A stretch of 5,403 bases of DNA from an uncultured Rhodobiaceae bacterium (GCA_913020275.1 CAJWBV010000076.1:1-5403); one strand, 5' to 3'; counted from the first letter of the stretch, positions 1 to 5,403 are shown. A program made the numbers and translations. The notes: generated by a model not told the origin, from the sequence alone.

Positions 1-141
1 CGCCATAATCGACATGGTGATTTCGGCCAGAAAATCATACACCAGATAATCGACATTGCCGGCTTTGAGCAGCTGCGGGGTAGCCATCATCGACTCGCCC
101 CAATAGCCGCTGGCACCGCCAATGCGAATTGTTTTTGCCAT
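1..141 (-). CDS. AtuA-family (DUF1446) protein, N-terminal 47 residues, cut by the left window edge
   Basis: The minus strand reads from an ATG at 141 to the window edge without a stop. It starts MAKTIRIGGASGYWGESMM and continues with TPQLL (21-25), DYLVYDFLAEITMSIMA (31-47). The IRIGGASGYWG start followed by a DYLVYDFLAEITMS segment is the hallmark N-terminus of the DUF1446 family that includes AtuA, a protein required for acyclic terpene (citronellol/geraniol) utilization in Pseudomonas. Its exact reaction is not firmly established. Full-length members are several hundred residues, so most of the gene lies outside. The start at 141 is chosen because a strong Shine-Dalgarno sequence sits 5 bases upstream; an in-frame ATG at 153 would lie on that site and has none of its own. 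The gene is divergent from the TetR gene, as expected for a repressor-target pair. Family call is strong; a terpene substrate is inference. Confidence 0.85.
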   Translation of the reverse strand, partial: MAKTIRIGGASGYWGESMMATPQLLKAGNVDYLVYDFLAEITMSIMA

Positions 142-143
142 TT

Positions 144-151
144 CCCCCTCC
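144..151 (-). promoter_or_regulatory. Ribosome binding site of the AtuA-family gene
   Basis: The minus strand reads GGAGGGGG and then AA before the ATG at 141. The GGAGG core is 5 bases from the start codon. It decides between the two in-frame ATGs, at 153 and 141, in favour of 141. Confidence 0.75.
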
Positions 152-162
152 ATGCCGAAACG

Positions 163-192
163 ATAATACAGAACGATTGTTCTGCTTGTAAA
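163..192 (-). promoter_or_regulatory. Sigma-70-type promoter driving the AtuA-family gene
   Basis: On the minus strand there is a -35 box TTTACA (192-187, five of six consensus bases), an 18-nt spacer (186-169) and a -10 box TATTAT (168-163, five of six). Transcription would begin at about 155-157, giving a short leader of roughly 15 bases that carries the ribosome binding site at 151-144. The whole spacer is occupied by the palindrome described separately, so a bound repressor would block RNA polymerase directly. The boxes were found by eye; the start site is not measured. Confidence 0.65.
169..184. promoter_or_regulatory. Palindromic operator, probably bound by the adjacent TetR-family regulator
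   Basis: CAGAACGATTGTTCTG has two perfect 6-base arms (CAGAAC and GTTCTG) around GATT, with 14 of 16 positions symmetric overall. Size and form fit operators of TetR-family dimers. It fills the spacer of the AtuA-gene promoter and lies next to the candidate -35 box of the TetR gene (186-191), so one dimer could control both directions. In Pseudomonas, AtuR likewise controls the atu genes through inverted repeats near atuA. Binding by this particular regulator is inferred from position. Confidence 0.65.
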
Positions 193-214
193 GTGAAAAA
201 TATCCGGTTAATCT
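186..214 (+). promoter_or_regulatory. Candidate promoter of the TetR-dehydrogenase-CoA-transferase operon
   Basis: TTGTAA (186-191) and TAATCT (209-214), separated by 17 bases, are a modest match to a -35/-10 pair. TAATCT keeps the important TA and final T. The candidate -35 box overlaps the -35 box of the opposing promoter and sits just beside the palindrome, which would make the regulator autoregulated. The match is weak enough that the true start could be elsewhere between 142 and 235. Confidence 0.35.
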
Positions 215-235
215 GGGCCTTATAGGGAGGCGGCA

Positions 236-922
236 ATGTCGGCATCGGCGCATTTGCAAAAAGCTGCGACAAACCAAAACAATCTCAAACCGGCAGGTGC
301 GGGCGGGGTGCGACAGCGCCAATCGCTGGAAGCCCGCCATAATTTGATAGAGGCGACCATTTTCTGCCTCGACAAATTTGGCTATGCCGACACCTCCATC
401 GCGCGCATTCAAGACCAAGCCAAGGTTTCGCGCGGTGCGTTGACGCATCATTTCCCAAGCAAGGAAGAACTCGTTATCGCCACCATTGACAGCCTGCTGG
501 AAAAATTGCTGCGCCCGTCATTGCCGTCAAAAAAATTAAGCCAAACGGATATTGTTGCCGATTTGCGCTGGCTGGCTCGAAATATTACCGGCACGGCGCG
601 CGGCCGCGCCCTTTCGGAAGTGCTGATGGCCACCCGCACGGACAAAAAATTGAGCGCCCGGGTCAGCGCACGGCTAACCGATTGGAACACCAAGCTGGAT
701 GAGGCGGTGGTCGGCTTCTATGCCTCGCCCAATGGCGATGATGACGATGTGCGCCAAATCTGGATGATTGCCCGCACCTTTATGCGCGGGTTGATTTTGC
801 AACAACCCTTTACCCCCGACCCGGCGCAAATTGAGCAAGCGATTAATCGCTTTGGCACCCTCATCGCGCCTTATCTGGAAACCAGAAAGCGAGACGGAGT
901 TGATGATGCGAAACCCCTTTGA
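236..922 (+). CDS. TetR-family transcriptional regulator (AtuR-like by position)
   Basis: This 228-residue protein has the usual TetR length plus a polar, probably disordered N-terminal tail of about 33 residues. The DNA-binding helix-turn-helix spans about residues 36-82: the first helix has LIEATIFCLDKFGYADTS (37-54), followed by IARIQDQAKVSRGALTHHF (55-73) and PSKEEL (74-79). The GALTHHF-SKEEL segment is diagnostic of the recognition helix and the next helix. The rest is the variable, helical ligand-binding and dimerization domain, so the inducer cannot be read from sequence; an acyl-CoA or free acid of the pathway is a reasonable guess. The start is supported by GGGAGG at 225-230, 5 bases before the ATG. 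It is divergent from the AtuA-family gene with a palindrome between them, and its last 17 bases overlap the dehydrogenase gene, so regulator and pathway genes are probably co-transcribed. Confidence 0.92.
   Translation: MSASAHLQKAATNQNNLKPAGAGGVRQRQSLEARHNLIEATIFCLDKFGYADTSIARIQDQAKVSRGALTHHFPSKEELVIATIDSLLEKLLRPSLPSKKLSQTDIVADLRWLARNITGTARGRALSEVLMATRTDKKLSARVSARLTDWNTKLDEAVVGFYASPNGDDDDVRQIWMIARTFMRGLILQQPFTPDPAQIEQAINRFGTLIAPYLETRKRDGVDDAKPL
896..899 (+). promoter_or_regulatory. Ribosome binding site of the acyl-CoA dehydrogenase gene
   Basis: GGAG lies inside the end of the TetR gene. It is 6 bases from the ATG at 906 and only 3 from the ATG at 903, which favours 906. An earlier in-frame ATG at 831 would add 25 residues unlike the family N-terminus and lie deep within the TetR gene. 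Confidence 0.55.
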
Positions 923-2048
923 AACAGAAGAACGCCGCGCCTTTCACGACAGCATTGCCCGTTTCATGGAAACCGAAATTTGGCCGCATGTCGACGACTG
1001 GGACGAAGCCGGCAGCTACCCGCACGAGATTAATGAAAAGATTTGCGCGCTTGGCGTTTTCGGGTTTGATATTCCGGAGGAATTTGGCGGGCTTGGTTTT
1101 GACGACCAGCACATGCGTAAAGCCGCCGCTGTCGAAATGGGCCGCTCCTCGGCCGGCGGGGTGATGGCGAGTGTCAGTTCGCGCTCAATCATGCTCAAGC
1201 CACTTACGGATTTGGCGAACGATGCTATCAAACAGCGCGCCCTGCCTGAATTGCTGTCAGGTCGCAAAGGTGGCGCTTTGGGCATCACCGAACCGGGCGG
1301 TGGATCAGATGTCGCAAACATGAAAACAGTGGCCCACCGTGATGGAAATGAATGGGTGCTGAACGGCCAGAAAATGTTCATTACCGGTGGCATGCAAGCA
1401 TCCTATTTTGTCATTGGCGCCCGCACAGGTGGTGAAGGTATGGGCGGCATTTCTCTCTTTTTTGTCGATGCCGATGCACCCGGTTTTTCCCGGACGCCGA
1501 TCGAACGCAAAATGGGTTGGTGGGCATCCGACACGGCAACGCTTTACTTTGAAGATTGCCGCATTCCTGCCGACCATCTAATGGGCGAAGAGCATAAGGG
1601 CTTTTACGCCATTATGAATAATTTCAATTATGAGCGTTACATGATGGGCGCGCAGATGCTGGGCATGTCGATACGCCTGTTTGACGAGTGCGTGGCGTAC
1701 GCCCAAGAGCGCAATACATTCGGTCAACCGCTGATCAAGCATCAGGTAATCCGCCACAAACTGGCCGATATGTCCGCGCGCATTGACGCGATGGACGCCT
1801 ATCTCAATCAGGTGGCCGAATTGATGAATGCCGGTGAAATGCCGGTGACAGAAATCAGCCGCATCAAGTTTTTCTGTTCGACCAATCTGGAAACCATTGC
1901 CAGCGAAGCCATGCAGATTTTCGGCGGTGCCGGTTATCTGCGCGGCAATGCGGTGGAACGCATCTATCGCGAGGTCAAGGTTCAGGCCATTGGCGGCGGC
2001 TCGCAGGAAATCATGCGTGATTTGACAGTCCGTCAAATGGGGTTATAG
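906..2048 (+). CDS. Acyl-CoA dehydrogenase (isovaleryl-/citronellyl-CoA dehydrogenase type)
   Basis: A 380-residue FAD-dependent acyl-CoA dehydrogenase of normal family length. It oxidizes an acyl-CoA to the alpha,beta-enoyl-CoA and passes electrons to electron transfer flavoprotein in the cytoplasm. The N-terminal helical domain runs to about 120. The middle beta domain starts with ALGITEPGGGSDVANMKT (124-141), the FAD/substrate signature, and includes WVLNGQKMFITGG (150-162). The C-terminal helical domain holds RNTFGQPLIKHQVIRHKLADM (269-289) and QIFGGAGYLRGNAVERIYR (337-355). At the position of the usual C-terminal catalytic Glu (MCAD E376) there is Gly, in IGGGSQEI (362-369). Glu243 in NYERYMM aligns with the helix-G catalytic Glu of isovaleryl-CoA dehydrogenase, so activity is probably retained on branched substrates. 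The gene overlaps the TetR gene by 17 bases. In the atu pathway this step is citronellyl-CoA oxidation by AtuD; orthology is not shown here. Confidence 0.92.
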   Translation: MRNPFETEERRAFHDSIARFMETEIWPHVDDWDEAGSYPHEINEKICALGVFGFDIPEEFGGLGFDDQHMRKAAAVEMGRSSAGGVMASVSSRSIMLKPLTDLANDAIKQRALPELLSGRKGGALGITEPGGGSDVANMKTVAHRDGNEWVLNGQKMFITGGMQASYFVIGARTGGEGMGGISLFFVDADAPGFSRTPIERKMGWWASDTATLYFEDCRIPADHLMGEEHKGFYAIMNNFNYERYMMGAQMLGMSIRLFDECVAYAQERNTFGQPLIKHQVIRHKLADMSARIDAMDAYLNQVAELMNAGEMPVTEISRIKFFCSTNLETIASEAMQIFGGAGYLRGNAVERIYREVKVQAIGGGSQEIMRDLTVRQMGL

Positions 2049-2058
2049 CATTTTGGCT

Positions 2059-2065
2059 GGGGGAG
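2059..2065 (+). promoter_or_regulatory. Ribosome binding site of the CoA-transferase gene
   Basis: GGGGGAG ends 5 bases before the ATG at 2071. It favours 2071 over an in-frame TTG at 2053, which would add only six residues. Confidence 0.6.
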
Positions 2066-2070
2066 AAACC

Positions 2071-3282
2071 ATGACTACATCGACACAACCTAGCGCGCAA
2101 CAGCCGCTTGCTGGCGTTAAAATCTTAGAATTCTCAACCATGATCACTTGCGCGGTGGCAGCCATGATGCTGAGCGCGCAAGGTGCGGAGGTCATTAAGG
2201 TCGAGCCGCCAATAATGGGCGATCCGGGGCGTCTAATCGGTACGCAGAAGAATGGCCTATCTGCCTTTTTTCACAATTGCAATAGGGGCAAGCGGTCGCT
2301 GGCGATTGATTTGAAAACGCAGATCGGTCGCGACGCTGTGAAACGCCTTGCCGCAGATTCCGATGTGTTGCTGCATAATTATCGCCCCGGAGTAATGGAC
2401 AAATTGGGCCTGGGCTCGGAAACGTTACGCGCCTCCAATGAGCGTCTGATATACTTAGGTGTATCAGGATTTGGTACCACCGGGCCGATGTCCGATTACC
2501 CGGCATATGACATGGTTATTCAGGGCTTAACAGGAATTACTGCCCTGCAGGGATCCGACAACGAAATGCAACATATCAACATGCTGGTGTGCGACAAAAT
2601 TACGGCCTACACAGTCGCACAAGCCACCACCGCAGCATTGCTGGCGCGCGCCTCTACCGGCAAGGGGCAACATATTGACATTTCCATGTTGCAGGCAAAT
2701 CTGGCCTTTATGTGGCCAGATGGCATGATGGACAAAACTATTGAAGACAGGGATGGCATTGTCGATATGTCGCCCATTTCTGATTACTACCAGACGCTCG
2801 ATGTGAGCGATGGTTCAATCGCTTTGGCACCGCTCAGGGACCATCATTTTAAGGCTCTCTTGGAAATGCTGGGTTATCCCGAACTTCTTGAAGATCCGCG
2901 TTTCAATTCCATGGGCGGGCGGCTGATGCATATGGATCAGGTGATGGAAGTTTTAAAGAACCCCCGCAAGGAGTACACCATAGCCGAGGCAATGAGCCTT
3001 TTAACGGCGGCTGATATACCATGTGCGCCCTGCATTGCGCGTGATGACCTCAAGGCGCATGCTCAAATCGAAGCAATTGAAGCACTAGAGACCTACGAGA
3101 CACCACTGCATGGCGCTCTGACAGTACCTCGGCCACCAGCCAGGTTTGAAGGCGAAAACCCTTCGCAGGCCACTCCGTCACCTGCATTGGGCGAACACAG
3201 CAGAAGCATTCTAGAAAAGCTTGGATATAGCAGCGAAGAGATTGATGCACACATTTCCGATGGCAGCGTGGCATGCAGCTAA
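2071..3282 (+). CDS. Class III CoA-transferase (CaiB/BaiF family)
   Basis: A 403-residue protein, normal for the family. These cytoplasmic dimers move CoA between carboxylic acids through an aspartyl-CoA thioester intermediate; some members are racemases. Family segments are LAGVKILEFSTMITCAVA (13-30), GAEVIKVEPPIMGDPGR (38-54), NRGKRSLAIDL (71-81), DVLLHNYRPGVMDKLGL (98-114), GFGTTGPMSDYPAYD (133-147) and RASTGKGQHIDISM (193-206). Asp175 in LVCDKITAY aligns with the catalytic Asp169 of formyl-CoA transferase. The C-terminal part (about 225-345) forms the second domain, with APLRDHHFKALLEMLGYPEL (253-272). It follows the dehydrogenase by 22 bases, so co-transcription is likely, and it may load CoA onto the pathway acid in place of an acyl-CoA synthetase. 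Donor and acceptor cannot be read from sequence. Codon use differs from the dehydrogenase gene: more TTA, CTA, ATA and AGG. Confidence 0.92.
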   Translation: MTTSTQPSAQQPLAGVKILEFSTMITCAVAAMMLSAQGAEVIKVEPPIMGDPGRLIGTQKNGLSAFFHNCNRGKRSLAIDLKTQIGRDAVKRLAADSDVLLHNYRPGVMDKLGLGSETLRASNERLIYLGVSGFGTTGPMSDYPAYDMVIQGLTGITALQGSDNEMQHINMLVCDKITAYTVAQATTAALLARASTGKGQHIDISMLQANLAFMWPDGMMDKTIEDRDGIVDMSPISDYYQTLDVSDGSIALAPLRDHHFKALLEMLGYPELLEDPRFNSMGGRLMHMDQVMEVLKNPRKEYTIAEAMSLLTAADIPCAPCIARDDLKAHAQIEAIEALETYETPLHGALTVPRPPARFEGENPSQATPSPALGEHSRSILEKLGYSSEEIDAHISDGSVACS

Positions 3283-3288
3283 CAGCCT

Positions 3289-5214
3289 TTACCATGTATC
3301 AATGAAGGGTCGTTTGCCCTTGCCACCTTTTTTACCGGGCGGCATGGTGCGGATGCCGTTCATAATCCATTTGCGCGTGTCGCGCGGGTCAATCACCGCA
3401 TCAATTTCATGATACATGGCGACGTTGAGAGCCTTGCCGCTTTCATACATTGCCGATAGGAGCTTGTTGAACAAAGCCTCGCGCTTTTCGCTACCTTCTG
3501 GGCCCGCCTGCTCAAGCTCCTTGCTGTATCCAAGCCGCACGGCACCCTCCAGCCCCATGGGACCAAATTCACCGGTTGGCCAAGCAATGCAAAATTGCGG
3601 CACATGAAAACTGCCCATCGCCATGGCCTGCGCACCCAGACCATAGCCCTTGCGTAGGCAAATCATAAACACCGGCACAGACAGGCTGGCACCGGTGACC
3701 AACATTGAAGAAGCGCGGCGCACAGTGGCATTTTTCTCGTCCTCCGGTCCGACCATGAAACCGGGCGTGTCGCACAACGACACAACGGGTACATTGAAGG
3801 CGTCGCATAATTGCAAAAAACGGCCTGCTTTTTCAGCCGCCTCAGCATCAATGGCACCGCCAAGATGCGCCGGGTTATTTGCAATCAGACCAAAAGGCCG
3901 GCCTTCGACGCGGATGAAAGCTGTAATCATACCGGCTCCATAGCCCGCACGCATTTCCAGCACACTGCCCGTATCGGCAATCAGGCCGATAGCCTCGCGC
4001 ATATTATAGGCGCGTTTGCGGTCTTCGGGAATGACATGGCGCAACAGGCGCTGATCGGCACATTCATGGGCGCTCACGCGACCTTGAAAAAATCCGAGCA
4101 GTTTTTTTGTCGTCGCCACGGCGTCGGCTTCATCATCGGCCAGCAGATCGATAACACCATTGGAAAATTGTATGTCGGACGGCCCGACCTCGGTCGGGGC
4201 CACCGCGCCGAGCCCGCCGCCCTCGATCATCGCCGGCCCACCCATGCCGATATAGCTTGATTTGGTCGCAATGGTGACATCGGCGCACCCAAACAGCACC
4301 GCATTGCCGGCAAAGCAATAACCATTATTGACTGCAATGCGCGGCGCCACACCGCTGGCTTTGGCAAATGTGGCAAAGGTCATGACATCCAGCGTCGCAC
4401 CCTGCACTTTGGCAAAATCTGTGTCACCCGGGCGCCCGCCTCCGCCTTCGGTGAAAAACACAATCGGCGTCTGCCAGTCTTGCGCCAATTCCAAAACACG
4501 GTCGGTTTTTTTATGGTTGAACGCGCCTTGCGTGCCAGCCAGCACCGTATAGTCATAAGCCAAAACCGCAGCGCGCGCTTGATCTTCAGAAAACTCATCA
4601 CCATTGATTGCGCCGAAACCGGCAACCAGACCGTCGGCTGGAGTGTTGTCGATCAGGTCGTCAAGTTCGCGCCGCTGACGCTGGGCAGCAACCACCAATT
4701 GGCCGTATTCGATAAAACTGTCGGGATCACATAAATCATCAACATTCTCGCGCGCTGAGCGAAACCCCTTTTCGTGCCTCTTGCCCATTTTTTCCGGGCG
4801 CGCGGCGTCTAGTGTGCGGGCAAGGCGCGCTTCTAGTTCACTCAGATCGGCGCGAATATGATCAAGATCAATTAGTTCATCGTCGGCTTGAGATTCATCG
4901 GCATGGTTCTCTGAATTAAGGCGCACCAATATCTGACCCGCATCGACAACATCGCCCAGCGCCACGCCGACCTCGACCACGCGACCGCCGGACACTGTCG
5001 CCAACCCGTGGTGCATTTTCATTGCCTCCAACACCACCAGTTCGGCATTGGCAGCGACGACATCGCCGACTGCTACATTGAGTTGGTGCACCACCGCTTG
5101 CATAGGCGCTTTCAGGGTTTCGGATTTGATTTTTGCGTTTTCGTTCATCGTCTCGACTTTATATGGGGTTGTCGGAGAAAAAAGATCGACTTTGACATAT
5201 CGTGCCTTAGTCAT
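3289..5214 (-). CDS. Biotin-carrier/carboxyltransferase fusion subunit of an acyl-CoA carboxylase
   Basis: A 641-residue protein with two domains. A biotin carrier domain (about 33-100) carries the biotinylation motif VLEAMKMHH with Lys66 as acceptor; the usual APMPG start is APMQA here. An acidic, helical linker (about 101-140) follows. The carboxyltransferase domain (about 145-625) has its N-half with AYDYTVLAGTQGAFNHKK (219-236), EGGGGRPGDTDF (256-267) and SSYIGMGGPAMIEGGGLG (319-336), and its C-half with GLIANNPAHLGGAIDAEAA (442-460), DAFNVPVVSLCDTPGFMVG (471-489), RKGYGLGAQAM (521-531) and AWPTGEFGPMGLEGAVRLGY (544-563). It should transfer CO2 from biotin to an acyl-CoA. The BCCP-CT order equals the C-terminal half of single-chain long-chain acyl-CoA carboxylases, but no biotin carboxylase domain is present. 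The start at 5214 has no clear ribosome binding site; an in-frame ATG at 5148, still before the biotin domain, is a real alternative. The gene converges on the CoA-transferase gene. Substrate is unknown. Confidence 0.9.
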   Translation of the reverse strand: MTKARYVKVDLFSPTTPYKVETMNENAKIKSETLKAPMQAVVHQLNVAVGDVVAANAELVVLEAMKMHHGLATVSGGRVVEVGVALGDVVDAGQILVRLNSENHADESQADDELIDLDHIRADLSELEARLARTLDAARPEKMGKRHEKGFRSARENVDDLCDPDSFIEYGQLVVAAQRQRRELDDLIDNTPADGLVAGFGAINGDEFSEDQARAAVLAYDYTVLAGTQGAFNHKKTDRVLELAQDWQTPIVFFTEGGGGRPGDTDFAKVQGATLDVMTFATFAKASGVAPRIAVNNGYCFAGNAVLFGCADVTIATKSSYIGMGGPAMIEGGGLGAVAPTEVGPSDIQFSNGVIDLLADDEADAVATTKKLLGFFQGRVSAHECADQRLLRHVIPEDRKRAYNMREAIGLIADTGSVLEMRAGYGAGMITAFIRVEGRPFGLIANNPAHLGGAIDAEAAEKAGRFLQLCDAFNVPVVSLCDTPGFMVGPEDEKNATVRRASSMLVTGASLSVPVFMICLRKGYGLGAQAMAMGSFHVPQFCIAWPTGEFGPMGLEGAVRLGYSKELEQAGPEGSEKREALFNKLLSAMYESGKALNVAMYHEIDAVIDPRDTRKWIMNGIRTMPPGKKGGKGKRPFIDTW

Positions 5215-5270
5215 TGCGCATTGTGAAGCGCTACGGCAAAGTTAATTCTTCCCGTTGGAAAGAGCGAAAC

Positions 5271-5403
5271 ATGCGTTGCGGAATAGATCTGGGCGGCACG
5301 AAAACCGAGGCCGTCATACTGGATGATACCGGCGAGATTATATGGCGCACACGCAAAGCCACGCCTGCCGAAAACTATGACGCGATTTTGGACACGCTCG
5401 AAA
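5271..5403 (+). CDS. ROK-family sugar kinase, N-terminal 44 residues, cut by the right window edge
   Basis: From the ATG at 5271 the frame is open to the window end. It begins MRCGIDLGGTKTEAVILDD (1-19) and continues GEIIWRTRKATP (21-32). The GIDLGGTKTE segment is the phosphate-binding loop of ROK proteins, and a start this close to the loop, with no DNA-binding domain before it, points to a kinase (fructokinase, glucokinase or N-acetylglucosamine kinase type) rather than a ROK repressor. The sugar cannot be decided because the zinc motif and sugar-binding residues lie outside. A purine-rich stretch at 5257-5264 (GGAAAGAG) is a fair ribosome binding site. An in-frame GTG at 5223 is possible but would add 16 residues not typical of the family. 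The gene is divergent from the carboxylase gene, and nothing links it to the acyl-CoA genes. Confidence 0.85.
   Translation, partial: MRCGIDLGGTKTEAVILDDTGEIIWRTRKATPAENYDAILDTLE

Noticed and set aside
35..451. 138-codon minus-strand open frame across the divergent control region
   Set aside because: It is out of frame with the AtuA-family gene, crosses the promoter and operator, and overlaps the helix-turn-helix coding part of the TetR gene.
831..905. Longer dehydrogenase start at 831
   Set aside because: The extra 25 residues are encoded within the TetR gene, do not resemble the family N-terminus, and lack a ribosome binding site.
1578..2036. 152-codon open frame on the minus strand inside the dehydrogenase gene
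   Set aside because: It is fully antisense to a clearly conserved coding region, shows no recognisable domain and has no ribosome binding site; it is a composition shadow.
3305..3333. Small hairpin AAGGG/CCCTT followed at a distance by six T on the plus strand, as a terminator for the CoA-transferase operon
   Set aside because: The stem is only 5 base pairs with a 7-base loop, and the T run begins 6 bases after the stem. The T run is explained by two AAA lysine codons in the carboxylase C-terminus.
3811..4260. 149-codon open frame on the plus strand inside the carboxylase gene
   Set aside because: It is antisense to the conserved carboxyltransferase domain and its translation resembles no family.
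5192..5224. Perfect TTGACA on the plus strand as a promoter for the ROK kinase gene
   Set aside because: No acceptable -10 box is found 16-18 bases downstream (TTGCGC, TGCGCA and GCGCAT are the hexamers there).
1..5403. CRISPR arrays, tRNA or rRNA genes, insertion sequences or transposases
   Set aside because: No regular repeats, RNA-gene signatures, terminal inverted repeats or transposase-like proteins were seen; almost the whole window is coding.

Overview
This 5.4 kb window is gene-dense. The codon use, tight gene packing and protein styles suggest a Gram-negative proteobacterium of moderate GC, most likely an alphaproteobacterium. That placement is a judgement by eye. The content is a catabolic locus for branched or terpenoid-like acyl-CoA compounds, resembling in part the acyclic terpene utilization (atu) clusters of Pseudomonas.

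Layout from left to right. A minus-strand gene leaves through the left edge; its 47 visible residues match the AtuA/DUF1446 family. A 94-bp divergent control region follows, with a very good minus-strand promoter whose 18-nt spacer contains a TetR-type palindrome. On the plus strand come a TetR-family regulator (236-922), an acyl-CoA dehydrogenase overlapping its end (906-2048), and 22 bases later a class III CoA-transferase (2071-3282); the three look like one operon. Six bases beyond its stop lies the end of a convergent minus-strand gene (3289-5214), encoding a biotin-carrier domain fused to an acyl-CoA carboxyltransferase domain. At the right edge a ROK-family sugar kinase (5271 onward, plus strand) begins and probably belongs to a different unit.

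Inferred working model: the TetR protein represses the AtuA-family gene, and probably its own operon, until a substrate or its CoA ester appears. The CoA-transferase moves CoA onto the acid, the dehydrogenase introduces an alpha,beta double bond, and the biotin-dependent carboxylase adds CO2 so that a beta-methyl-branched chain can be cleaved. AtuA-family proteins are needed for this type of pathway in Pseudomonas, although their chemistry is not settled. No biotin carboxylase is in the window.

The points most worth a second look are the carboxylase subunit, which has the BCCP-CT half of a single-chain long-chain acyl-CoA carboxylase but no biotin carboxylase half; the operator placed exactly within a promoter spacer; and the CoA-transferase gene, whose codon use differs clearly from the adjoining dehydrogenase gene.
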